Part shown: in pieces, positions 36,160 to 59,208 of the stretch | Position numbering within the stretch: position 1 is the stretch's first letter | How the letters are laid out: every line of letters starts with the position of its first letter | Assembly (NCBI GenBank): GCA_012861695.1 | Contig: JAAOOA010000384.1 | Coordinates: 219,501 to 283,500 of the forward strand | Direction: 5' to 3' | Source: Trematomus loennbergii | Taxonomy: Eukaryota > Chordata > Actinopteri > Perciformes > Nototheniidae | Length of the DNA stretch: 64,000 nucleotides | The notes under the pieces: model-generated | The model's input: the letters and a program-made list of their open reading frames with translations, nothing else | Told to the model about the DNA's origin: nothing | The model's database searches: none | Translations under genes and position numbers: made by a program

Positions 36160-37440
36160 TGGTGTGTGAATGCAGACATTCTCCTGCTATGAGATACATG
36201 TATGTAAGGCCATCTGCTGATATTAGAGTTGATATGGAAACGCTAGCTCACACTCAGACACAAAACATTTATCTGATTCCATCCCTATGGCATTTACATT
36301 TGCTTGTTCTATATTTAGTGGTCAGTGTTTCCTGCCATAAATTGATTCTTAATCCAGTTTGAAGCCACATGTTTACCATATGCAGTGTGGTATGCGATAA
36401 TCAGAAATATTTTCTTTGTTTTGATTCAAAATTCTGTACCCTGTATGCAAAGGCTGGTCTGCCTTCACTGACTGTACGGAGGCTCAGTCACTGGTACATT
36501 TTTATATACAAAGCCATGTTAGGGAAACTTCCATCCTACATCTGCTCCCTGATCTCACGGCGAATTGTAAGTGGCTACTGCCTGAGATCGCATGCTGTGG
36601 TTTTATTAAATGTGCCAACTGCTAGGACTGTCTTAGGGAAGATAGCATTTAGATGCGCAGCTCCACTGTCCTGGAATAGTCTGCAATTGAAATGGAAACT
36701 GAGCAATCTGGTGCCACTCAATGTTTTTAAAGCTCGGTTGGATGCTACTCAATCGGAAGCTGTTGGTACCTGTTTCATGTGGATAGTATGTAAATTGTAA
36801 TCCCTGTAATGATGCTGTATGATGTCCTTTTGTTGTTCTGTTTATGTTTAATGTTTCATGTGGAACCTACTTGAGCAGGTCTCCCTTGAAAAAGAGATCA
36901 ATGATCTCAATGGGATACACCTGGATAAATAAAGGTTTGAAATGAAAAGATGACGTATTGTTTTTATAATGATACAAAACATCTGAAAACCAATTGCCTT
37001 CTTTAGCTTCCTCTTGAATATACTGTAATGTTATAAAATATAAAACTGTGATTACTACTACATATGTTTTGAAGGATTAAATGCTAATACATATTTTTGG
37101 AGAATATTCAATAACTCCACAGTGAAGTGCTGCCAAAAACACTTAGATGCTCTCCTTTCGTTATACTTCAACACTTATTTTGAACATTTAGCATTATTAG
37201 GTGGGTTTTAAAATAATAAATGAGTCCCCTGTTGGACAGTTGTGTGTCACGTTAAATGTGTTAAAATACACATTTCTTCTGTATTTTATTTCCACATTTA
37301 TTTATTATTTTAATGTATTTATTCTACATTTATTCATACATTTATGTTTCGATCAGTTTATACTTATGCCATGTTCTGTCCTCCATACTAACCCCTTCAC
37401 TGCTGTTCAATCCACCTTTAGTTCCACATCAGTTATATCG
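36160..37440. repeat. Segment R, copy 3, with LINE insertion
   Basis: 36245-36425 and 36944-37440 match 2815-3425 and 7966-8290. Copy 3 has a LINE 3' fragment at 36426-36943 that copy 1 lacks, and lacks the Harbinger element that copy 1 has (join near 37105-37115). Confidence 0.7.
36426..36943 (+). mobile_element. LINE 3' fragment (end of ORF2 and 3' UTR)
   Basis: The + frame 36369-36800 contains LTVRRLSHWYIFIYKAMLG, LPSYICSLI, RSHAVVLLNVPTART and CAAPLSWNSLQ, typical of the C-terminal end of fish non-LTR reverse transcriptase proteins. The 3' UTR has the GGTCTCCCTTGAAAAAGAGA motif and ends AATAAAGGTTTGAAATGAA. The family is not assigned. Confidence 0.75.
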
Positions 37441-37461
37441 AGTGGCGAATTCACGCCCATC

Positions 37462-38208
37462 TACCGTAATTTTCGCACTATAAAGCGCACCTGAATATAA
37501 GCTGCAGCAGCTAAATTGAATGATGTGTACAATATAAGCCGCACTGGACTATAAGCCACAGGTGTTTTAATGTTTAATTACCATATCTAAGGGTTCGTGC
37601 ACAGAGGGGATTGTCGGGAAAGAGATGGCTGTTTGAGGAAGCTCCCATTTATTAACATTTCAACAAACAGTTGCATATTTGCATAACGTATTCAAGTGTT
37701 ACCGTTTAGTGCATAGTAGCTACAGAACATGTACTGTGTAAACTGTACTGTATCACATAGCGTTTCAGACACACAACTTTTCAACTTTCAAACTTAGGAG
37801 AGGTTACGTCTTCTTTGTGTTATAAGATAGGACTGGCAGGGTCAGTCAAACCTGGTCGTTATCCCGCGGAGCTCCTGTCCGGTCCCTTGCGCTCTCTCGG
37901 CCCGGTGTCTACAGGGCTAGCCCGAGGATCCCCCGCTAGCATCCCCCGCTAGCATCCCCCGCTAGCATCCCCAGCTAGCAACAGGCCTTCAAAACAATGT
38001 TAGAGGCGCTCCTGAAACAGCGTCAAAACGGGTATATTTCCCGGGCTTTAATATACGCTTTGTTTCACTCGTTGGTTGTTTTTGTTCCTCCGTGTTTTCA
38101 GAGCAAGTCGTCGGAGCTGTAAAATCCATAGATTAGCCGCACCGTTATATAAGCCGCAGGGTCGAAAAATGGAAAAAAGTTGAAATATAAGACTATGAAA
38201 AATACGTA
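37462..38208. mobile_element. TIR MITE H
   Basis: The left end TACCGTAATTTTCGCAC and the right end (reversed) TACGTATTTTTCATAGTC are imperfect inverted repeats with repeated ATAAGCCGCAC motifs internally at both sides. A TA target is possible. It contains four copies of a 15-bp GCTAGCATCCCCC unit (37918-37980). No transposase. Confidence 0.7.
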
Positions 38209-39005
38209 ACTAGAAAGACTACAAATCCCAGAGTCTGCTTAGTACCAGGTTGTTATTATACCAGCAATGGGTCTTGCTCAGTTTTACGACACATTTTTTT
38301 TTTTTTGACTTTTTTTTTTGAAATTATCTTTTAAATTGAATCTTTTAATCTTTCTCTCTCCATTGACTTCAATACATAATTTTTCCGAAATAAGGTCCCA
38401 TGGAGGTCCACCGGAAGGGGAGGGACTTCGCCACTCTATATCACACAGGCTCCGCCCTCTACTGGACTCTATGGGTATGACTCTATCATGCTATGCGGGC
38501 ATTCACCTACTGAGTTGCATAAATGTAGCCGGCCAATCGGGGCGAGCCTACCTGAATGCGCGCGCCGGCCAACAGTATATAAGGCGGCTCCGCCTCCCGA
38601 CTGTCATCCTTTTTCTCTTCAGCGAGCAGCAACAACTGAAGCTAAACGTAAAAGAAGATAAAGAAATAGGAAAATAATATGGACTCACCACTCCTTGAAA
38701 CTCGGCCTTGCCCTACATGCCCTGGCTTAATTGCGGGCGCTGATTCCCACCGCTTTGTTTTTTGAGTGTTTGGGGCCCGACCACGCTGTGGAGGGCATCA
38801 AACATTCTCCGTCCTGCAGTGCCTGTTGTGCGCTCCCGCGGCTCAGACGCCAACATCGCCTGGAACATTTCCAGGCGCATGATGTCTCGGCGCATGATGT
38901 CTCACCGGATGAGGCGCAGGACCAGGAACAGCTCGAGGTGGTGGAAATGGAGGACCAGGAGGTGGCCGAGGAGGTGCCATTTGTGAAGGGAATAGCCTAG
39001 TCCAT
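38209..39005 (+). pseudogene. Retrotransposon leader and gag-like Cys-rich fragment
   Basis: A promoter-like stretch has CCAATCGG (38535) and TATATAAG (38576). It precedes ATG at 38679, reading MDSPLLETRPCPTCPGLI, then a frame change in a T6 run (38757-38762), then ECLGPDHA and SCSACCALP. The Cys spacing and ECLGPDHA wording resemble the gag-like first protein of fish DIRS-type elements. The frame runs to a stop at 38998-39000. No reverse transcriptase follows, so it is a fragment. The class is inferred from memory. Confidence 0.5.
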
Positions 39006-39208
39006 GGCAGTGTTTCCCCTACCATTGTCTTGGCGGGGCGCTGCGCCCTGCCAACGGAGCCCCGCGCCCCGCCTGCAATTCAAGGTGTGTTTTTTAATTA
39101 ATTTTTTATTTATTTATTTTAATTAAAAAAAAATATATATATAGCAGCAAATTGCAACTGAAGTAATCTATCTACGGTCACTTTTCACATTGAACATGTG
39201 CTCTTTTA

Positions 39209-39330
39209 TTAAAGTGGACCTATCATGCTATATTTAAATAATATATTGTAGGGCCATACCTATATAAGGTATATTTATACGTTTCTTTTTCAAAATACCA
39301 AACAGATCATGCATTTTAGCCATGCACGAG
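39209..39330. mobile_element. Family G MITE left end, truncated or expanded copy
   Basis: TTAA (39209-39212) then AGTGGACCTATCATGCTATA matches the left end of 44613 up to GCATTTTAGCCATGC near 39324. After that the sequence departs and the P2X7-like exons begin 100 bp on. No matching right end is found nearby. Confidence 0.7.
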
Positions 39331-39430
39331 CGTCATGTTACCATGCTTGTTTTGAAAACTAGACGAGAAGAAAACAGGCTACATATATCATACAATAAAC
39401 ATGTATTCATTTATTGACTTCTTTATACAG

Positions 39431-39741
39431 GTGTACATGTGGAAATTGCGCCACAATGCTCTTTCGGAACCTGAGAATGTGTGCTGCATTGAGATACCAC
39501 AGGTAACATTTTTGATAGCTTCACTAAGTTCTCTGTTTGGAGAATACATTTTTCACATGTCATTCAATATATGTTTATCTCACTAGGTGTCAAGACGGAT
39601 GCAGGAACTTGAGGACTCGGTGCGTTGTATGGCGGACCATCCTGGTTTGGAGCCTGTGTGCCTCAATGTGTTCTCCCTGCAGAATGCATTGAATATATAC
39701 AGAGCTGAATATGGGAGACTACAGTTGAGGCAAATACAGCA
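39431..39741 (+). pseudogene. Two exons resembling the P2X7-like Cys-rich domain
   Basis: Exon 39431-39502 (after TTATACAG, before GTAACA) reads VYMWKLRHNALSEPENVCC. Exon 39587-39741 (after TCACTAG, before a consensus GTGAGT donor) reads VSRRMQELEDSVRCMADHPG and CLNVFSLQNALNIYRAEYG. They join in phase 0. These words match the zinc-binding cytosolic 'ballast'-like domain found in P2X7 receptors and, in fish, in many stand-alone genes. The ENVCC cysteines and HPG...CLN block are present; the later WCWG-type block is not found, because an element begins at 39876. The family call is from memory. It could be a decayed gene or cargo of the surrounding TTAA repeat. Confidence 0.5.
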
Positions 39742-40085
39742 GTGAGTGGTTTGTTTCTTTGACTGAATTTGTAAAACGTATGCTAATATTGTTCATGAAA
39801 ATAAATACTGGTGTATATGGTTTTATGCAATCTTTCATTTCATTCTGTCATTGTACATGCGTTACTATTATATTGCAACACATCCTCACTCCCAGGTCGG
39901 CGTATGTTGACGTTATGTCAAGGCCCTGTGGTCTTTTTCCAATGCAAGGGGGGCGGCCCTTAGCGTACATTTTCAACTTTCCGGGATGTCCATAGGCTTC
40001 TATATAGCCACGAAACGTGTATTACAATGCCGTTATGTGATGACTTTCAAAGAGAAAAGCAAGCACACTCGGAATAATGTATTAT

Positions 40086-41243
40086 TTAAAGGGCCCATGT
40101 CATGCTTTTCCGGTTATTACCCGTCCCCTTGTGTGTTATGAAGGTTTTTATGCATGTAAACTGTGTGTGCAGAGTCACAAACCCTCAAAGTACACCCTGT
40201 AGGGAGTAAACTCTAACACAGAAAATACCTCCCCAAAACGCCTCGTTGGAGATACGTCACTGCCCATTTGATTCTTCCATTTCGTTCCGGGTACGGCATG
40301 ATGTCAAGCCGTACCGGAACGAAATGGACCAATCCGTGGAGCGTTACGTTAAGCCCCCGCTGATTGGTCCAAATTGACCAATCCACGGACTTCCTCGCAC
40401 ACAGGCAGCTCAGCTGATTTCTCCTCCCTGGCTGCAGGCTGATAACAGACAGTTGGTATGGCGGCAAAATTCCCTCTGCAGACCCATTCTCACTGCAGAC
40501 CCATTCTCTCTGCAGACCCATTCTCTCTACCCATTCTCTCTGCAGACCCATTCTCTCTGCAGACCCATTCTCTCTGCAGACCCATTCTCTCTGCAGACCC
40601 ATTCTCTCTGCAGACCCATTCTCTCTACCCATTCTCTCTGCAGACCCATTCTCTCTGCAGACCCATTCTCTCTGCAGACCCATTCTCTCTGCAGACCCAT
40701 TCTCTCTACCCATTCTCTCTGCAGACCCATTCTCTCTGCAGACCCATTCTCTCTGCAGACCCATTCTCTCTACCCATTCTCTCTGCAGACCCATTCTCTC
40801 TGCAGACCCATTCTCTCTGCAGACCCATTCTCTCTGCAGACCCATTCTCACAGCGTTTATCAACCTTTTTCTTACTCAATATCAAGCCACACTTATTGTT
40901 TTTAATCCGGCTGTGAGTTTGTGTGTGCTCAGGATGAGTTTGGCTGTGTTTCGCTATGTATCCTAAACAAGGAAACAACACCTCCACGGAGCTCAGCGCG
41001 ATTCACAACGTCCCGACCAATCAGAGCACACTGTGCTCACAGGGAGGGTGGGGGCTGGAGCTATTGGAGCTCCAACGAGCCGTTAAAGGCAGAGAGTGAA
41101 ATTCAGTGAATACACGTAGTTTACAGAGATGCTGTTTGAGAAACCAATGTGAGTTTGGAGAAATGCACAATATAAATCTATTCTAGTAGACCTCAACAAT
41201 GGAATTATGATCAGTGGAAATGGCCATGACATGGGCCCTTTAA
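40086..41243. mobile_element. TTAA-bounded MITE, family A, complete copy
   Basis: TTAA (40086-40089) AAGGGCCCATGTCATG ... CATGACATGGGCCCTT TTAA (41240-41243). It is about 350 bp longer than expected from the copy at 1-806, because a 17-bp motif has expanded at 40485-40850. It is nested in element I. Confidence 0.9.
40485..40850. repeat. 17-bp minisatellite inside a MITE
   Basis: About twenty units of CAGACCCATTCTCTCTG occur, with a few shorter units lacking the GCAGAC part (TACCCATTCTCTC). The family A copy at 1-806 has the same motif once. Confidence 0.95.
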
Positions 41244-42215
41244 TTTTTTTTAAATGTTTTCGGATTTCACATCGCATAAACACCAAATCCCAGCGTGCAT
41301 AGCGGAATATCAGTATGAGAAAACGGCATCATCTGTCCTTTGACCCTCACATCGTACAAGGAAAAACTTCCAGAGAAAGACCCACAGTTAATATACACAC
41401 ATTCCTTCACATTTAAATTTAAATTTACATTAAAGTATTTCGTGAGGCCTTCTAACATGTTTTTAAATATAACAACGGTTGTAGTTGAAGAGTTTGTAAA
41501 TTAACATGAACCGAAGCTGTTGCCTGTTGCAATATACAGTCTATGGTTGCTACAGAGGATTGTGGGTAATGTAATGTCTTCCATCCAAAACTCATAGAAA
41601 ACAACTTGTTTCTCAGAATTGAAGGGAAAACGTGACAAAAGCATTGTACACACACTAAAACCTATCAATGTCGTTTAATTAACAAGGATAATCTGGTGTT
41701 TTTGAGTTGATGAGTAGTGCAGATATCACTGTCAAATCAATCGACAGTAAGGGGAATACTTACTTCCGGGTGTACAATTCTCCGTTATCCAATGGGAATG
41801 GACGCTCACATTGCCTTTAACAGCCTCCGACACAAACGGATGTGGTGCTTCCATGAGCGTCAAATCCCGCCGCAGATGGGAATACATTGCAATCAGTTGA
41901 AAGCTCTTTGCGTCTGTTTATGAAGCTGAAGGAGCCTCGGAGCGTCCCAACTGCACGCCTCGGACCCTGACCAAGCGTCGCTCCTGGACGTTTATGAAGT
42001 GAGAGTGTGTTGTGCAGAAATGTCTGTCCCCACCACGTAATGCGGTGTTAAGGAGTCGTGTTCATTTCACGTATTTTGGTGAGACCAGGTTGCTATGGGA
42101 CGCCCTGCCCGTTGAAAACTGACGCTCGAGGGGTACCCAGTGCGTAATAAGGTGACGTGAAGGGGCCCTGACCGATCGTCAATATGTGTGACGAGTTGGG
42201 AGTGAGAATGTGTTG

Positions 42216-43138
42216 GAATAAGATGTGTGTCCCCCGAATGTATATGGTAAATTCGCATTGGTTTTACATGAGAGATTATTAACCCTTAAATGTATAAACC
42301 CACCCTTTGAATCAGTGATGAAGTAAATGGAGGACAAATTCCAAACCACTGCCACTCCCCCTCCGTCTGAAGTCACACTCACAGCTGAACGAGGCTGATT
42401 AAACGCCATATCATGTTCCAAACCACATCAAGGATTCTCTCTGAAACAGTATGGAGCTCAAAGTCTTTCTCTCTCAGGTTTACCACAAGGTGAGAGTTCC
42501 TTTTGATTTCCTGCTTCTTTATACTCTCTCCAGTACAGGTTAGCTCTGAGTGTTAGCATGCTAATGTAAACACAGACCATATTACTTCCAGAACACGTCT
42601 CATTGTTTCTGATAGCAACGTTTCTGATTGGCCCGTGGGTGTAAAGCCCGCCCACACTTTAGTAATGTCGTCATGACGCAGCAAATCTGGATCAGCTCCG
42701 TTGTTCCCCAGTTTTTAGAGATGTGGGTACGGAGGAAAAGAGAGAGGGGTTTATTTTCTGACACTTTGTGAGTCTCCTAACACACCGTTATGTATAAGAG
42801 ACATCAAAAAGTGCATTTTGCACGATAGGAGACCTTAAATGTGGCGGAAGGGTATTGTTTAGGGTGTAGGGGGCGGTTTGGAATTGGGCCATTGTCTCCA
42901 TATAATATCTTATCTGAACTATCTTGCTAACCAGATTTGTGTGATATAAATAATGCAGTGATTTGGTAAAATACATTTTAAAATATATGTTACTTATTAT
43001 TATTGGGAGATTTCACAAAGCAGTTTCCGATGTCGTAGCATTTTTAGATTGAATGCTAACGTGCTAATCCTCCACGTAGATGCACAACCCTAATGCCTGC
43101 ACCGTTTAAATGTAGGACTCTAAGCCACCTTATTGTAG
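42216..43138. mobile_element. Family C MITE (right end at 42838) and flanks
   Basis: About 42400-42838 matches family C (CAAGGATTCTCTCTGAAACA, then GCACGATAGGAGACC and TTAA at 42835-42838). The left end is not resolved. 42250-42330 matches 8300-8360. 42839-43138 has no feature. Confidence 0.65.
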
Positions 43139-43150
43139 GCCAACACCACA

Positions 43151-43189
<39 letters not shown>

Positions 43190-43225
43190 CACACACACAC
43201 CCCTCCACACACACACACACACACT

Positions 43226-43294
<69 letters not shown>

Positions 43295-43435
43295 TCAGCC
43301 TCAGACAGCACTAATGGGATTACAGGGGTTCACCCAGTGCTGAGGCTGAAACTGTGAGCCTGCAGAATATCAGCTTACATACAAAACTAAGACACACCAG
43401 GCTGAAATACATGAACACACACACACACACACATT
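43139..43435. repeat. (CA)n microsatellites
   Basis: CA runs at 43139-43292 and 43412-43434 are separated by unique sequence. Confidence 0.95.
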
Positions 43436-44070
43436 TTGGGGATGACTCACTGAAAACTCACCTGTTGACGCTGATAAAAGTGACATTACTTAATACATTG
43501 CTTTTTATTAATCAGAACCTGCTAAGTTATTCAAGCTTTGAAATCAAATATAGTTCAAACCAACATAGTTTAGTACGAAATCAAAAGGTTGTGGAAATAT
43601 TCATCGTATAGTATGTTATTAAAAGATATTTTAAAAAGTCATAGATTAATTTGTCCTAAAAAATGATCACAAGTCATGGTGCAATTTGTTATTAAAATTA
43701 TTGTTAAAAAGTCAAAATTTGGAATGACATTTAAAAATGATTATAATATTATTATTATCATTACTTGTATTATACATTTTACTTAACATTTAATCATTTT
43801 AAAAAGTATTCTTGTTTTATGTATTATTTTTTTAAGCATTATACATTATACATACATACATTATACATGGAAAATAATCAATAATAAAAAAAAGAAAAAC
43901 GATTTTTTTTTTAACTGTCTAAACGTGTGATATTTAATTATCTGTTGTATTAATAATAATAAAGCATGTTGAATGGTGCAGGTGGACAGCAGCATGAGCA
44001 GCTTCACACGGCCTACATATGTCACTGTCAGATCAATAGAGATGATAGGAGAAGAAGAAGGGATGCTGCA
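43436..44070. other. AT-rich upstream region of the ERR gene
   Basis: No gene or repeat boundary seen; very AT-rich, with homopolymer runs. Confidence 0.5.
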
Positions 44071-44150
44071 CTCTGATTGGCTGATCCTCCAGGCCCCGCC
44101 CCCTTAGTGGAGACATATAAATGACAGGCGAGACACCTCTGATCATCAGA
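44071..44150 (+). promoter_or_regulatory. Core promoter of the ERR gene
   Basis: An inverted CCAAT box (CTGATTGGCTG, about 44073-44083), a GC box (GGCCCCGCCCCC, about 44092-44103) and a TATA-like box (CATATAAATG, 44114-44123) lie in the usual order and spacing. Transcription would start near 44145-44150, about 205 bp before the ATG at 44353. This is inferred from sequence only. Confidence 0.7.
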
Positions 44151-44352
44151 CGATTATCTGTGTCCTCTTTACCCCCCATGTTTACTCTTTCTGCAGGAAA
44201 CGCAGGCTCAGAGTTTAAAATTATCTTTCTTTAACGTTTTGACTATTTTTAATTGGACCTTAAAGTAGCATCAGAAAACCCTTTTTTACGGAGTGTTTGA
44301 ACGCACCGCTGAAGCAGTTTTTATTTGAATTGTTCTGCTGACCTGGATCAGG

Positions 44353-56547
<12,195 letters not shown>

Positions 56548-56569
<22 letters not shown>

Positions 56570-56660
56570 ACACCTTCATCATCATCATCATCATCATACA
56601 CAGGCTTCGACTTGAGATGATGCTGTAGACACCTTCATCATCATCATCGTCATCATTGCA
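56548..56660 (+). repeat. Tandem duplication of the ERR stop-codon region
   Basis: GAGATGATGCTGTAGACACC at 56555-56574 recurs at 56615-56634, each followed by an (ATC)n run. The second copy lies in the 3' UTR. Confidence 0.85.
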
Positions 56661-56710
56661 TTTAATTGAAGTATCATTTTCAATGTCTCAACCAAGGATC
56701 CAATGGACAG

Positions 56711-56716
56711 AATAAA
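56711..56716 (+). terminator. Polyadenylation signal of the ERR gene
   Basis: AATAAA lies 142 bp after the stop, just before the minisatellite at 56750. Confidence 0.6.
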
Positions 56717-56749
56717 GTACTTTAGTTTATCCTAATTCTTCCCTGTTAC

Positions 56750-57722
56750 TCAAGTACAAGTTCTGAGTACTTCTACTTTACTCAAGTACAAGTTCTGAGT
56801 ACTTCTACTTTTACTCAAGTACAAGTTCTGAATACTTCTACTTTTACTCAAGTACAAGATCTGAGTACTTCTACTTTTACTCAAGTGCAAGTTCTGAGTA
56901 CTTCTACTTTTACTCAAGTACAAGATCTGAGTACTTCTACTTTTACTCAAGTACAAGATATGAATGCTTCTACTTTTACTCAAGTACAATATCTGAGTAC
57001 TTCTACTTTTACTCAAGTACAAGATCTGAGTACTTCTACTTTTACTCAAGTACAAGATCTGAGTACTTCTACTTTTACTCAAGTACAATATCTGAATACT
57101 TTTACTCAAGTACACGATCTGAGTACTTCTACTTTTACTCAAGTACAAGATCTGAATACTTCTACTTTTACTCAAGTACAAGATCTGAGTACTTCTACTT
57201 TTACTCAAGTACAAGACCTGAGTACTTCTACTTTTACTCAAGTACAAGATCTGAGTACTTCTACTTTTACTCAAGTACAAGATCTGAGTACTTCTACTTT
57301 TACTCAAGTACAAGATCTGAGTACTTCTACTTTTACTCAAGTACAAGATCTGAGTACTTCTACTTTTACTCAAGTACAAGATCTGAGTACTTCTACTTTT
57401 ACTCAAGTACAAGATCTGAGTACTTCTACTTTTACTCAAGTACAATATCTGAATACTTTTACTCAAGTACACGATCTGAGTACTTCTACTTTTACTCAAG
57501 TACAAGATCTGAGTACTTCTGCTTTTACTCAAGTACACGATCTGAGTACTTCTACTTTTACTCAAGTACAAGATCTGAGTACTTCTACTTTTACTCAAGT
57601 ACACGATCTGAGTACTTCTACTTTTACTCAAGTACAAGATCTGAGTACTTCTACTTTTACTCAAGTACAAGATCTGAGTACTTCTACTTTTACTCAAGTA
57701 CAAGATCTGAGTACTTCTACCA
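56750..57722. repeat. 33-bp minisatellite downstream of ERR
   Basis: About 29 units contain TACTTTTACTCAAGTACAAG and ATCTGAGTACTTC. It is the inverse complement of the array at 47795-48250. Open frames through it on both strands are artefacts of the 33-bp period. Confidence 0.96.
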
Positions 57723-59208
57723 AATGTGTATACTTATCATAGTAGAAATAGTTGTCTTAGATGTAAACGTGACGAGTTGAGAAACCTGGACCATTTATTT
57801 TGTAATAAAAAATATATTTTATTAATATAAAGATATTTTTTTAAGTGAACTGTGAACTTGTCTCTGAAACGTTTTGAGGTCATAAAGTGTCCTGTTGTTG
57901 TTCAGAGACGTTTTTAGAATAGCTGGTCACTAGTTGATTAAATGCTTTTGAAATAAAAGGTTTTATGAGTCCATTATTTTATTGTTTTTAATACAAAGTC
58001 TGTTAAAAAAACACGGTTATACAAACGATCCATCGTATCAAACGCAAATACTTGGTGTCTCTACATTCACTAGGAGCTGTTTAATACAGTTTACATGAAG
58101 AGCCACAGATGCTGCATTCACAGGCCGTAGGAAATATGGAAATCCAAAAGGAAAAGAAGTAAATTAAGTGTGGAATGTTTTGTATAAACAGTGACAATTA
58201 ATGACAATATTAACTAAAATAAATATTCACACCTTTCCCAGGACAGATGAAAGATATTGCAAATGATGGGTAATTTTTAGAACTGCAACAAACGATTATT
58301 CTTTTTAAAGGTCCCCTATTATCCTGTCTTTCATCAATATATCACAGGTCTCAGATATATCCAGAGCCTGTCTCTGATTGGCTGAAACACCAAATTGCAG
58401 CATTACCCATAATCCCCTCTGTTTCAGCCCTGTTTTCCAAAGTGCTGATTCTCTGTCTGTTACTTTAGATGAAAATAAGGAGAAAATGTGTGAAGTGAAA
58501 AGTAATATTTCGATGAAGCCGTAAATAGAAAATACAACAAAATGGTGCTTTAACAAACTGATGGTATAAATAATGACTAACCCAAACACGCAAAATGTGA
58601 AAAATACAATTCAGCAAATATACAATTATAACGTTTTCAATATTATTTTAAAGTATAATTATTTCCCAAAAACACAAATTATCAGTAAAAAAAAAAGTTA
58701 TACAGACATTTTTATTTGTAGACATCAGAAGTTAATTTGGCAGCATTGATGGTGAACTAGAGAACAAAAGCTGAGAGCTGATTGGCTGTGACGGTGAGGC
58801 GTTCAGGCACATGCTGAAGACTACGTGATTTTGAGCATCAGTGTGAATTTAGTCAGGAATTTTTATAGATACAAAAAGCTCCCGGATAGAAAAGATTTGC
58901 TGACAAACAAAATATAAAAAGCTGATGTTAAAGTGATGTTAATATGACGTGTTAGTATCATAAACGTTTGTTTGACACAAAGATTATTTACTGCAATAAT
59001 CCAGAACCACAGGGAGGAATCCCATTGGACCAGGAGATGCTGCCTTCAGGGTCCAACACAGGAATACGACATCCCAGCAGCTCTTTAATGATGAGGGCAG
59101 CTTTAGTGGAGACTTTTCTGCAGTTTGAAATAGTTCTCTTCTCCTCCTGACATCCAGTACATTAGTTAGACCTAAACTATAGCAACAAAGGATCAGTCTG
59201 ACAGCCAA
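57723..59208. other. ERR-shkbp1 intergenic and shkbp1 3' UTR
   Basis: 58305-58480 is a TTAA-started MITE end (AGGTCCCCTATTATCCTG) matching 47390-47566. The rest is AT-rich with no gene. Part of 57900-59208 should be the shkbp1 3' UTR. Confidence 0.55.

Larger units (their letters stand above)
39876..42215. mobile_element. DNA transposon I with long inverted repeats, related to F
   Basis: The left end is CAACACATCCTCACTCCCA and the right end, reversed, CAACACATTCTCACTCCCA; inverted similarity runs about 120 bp to the TCCATAG / GTCCCATAG block. Inside the right end is GAGACCAGGTTG (about 42085-42096), the terminus of element F, so F looks like a shorter form of this family. 41640-41820 matches F inverted. 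It carries the family A MITE at 40086-41243. No target duplication is clear. Confidence 0.7.

Noticed and set aside
40213..40987. Overlapping frames of 93-216 codons on both strands rich in QTHSLCRPIL or AERMGLQREW
   Set aside because: They are translations of the 17-bp array inside a MITE; repetition of three frames explains the openness.
56750..57742. Long frames of 317 and 285 codons on both strands
   Set aside because: The 33-bp minisatellite unit is a multiple of three without stops, so all copies stay open. No gene features.
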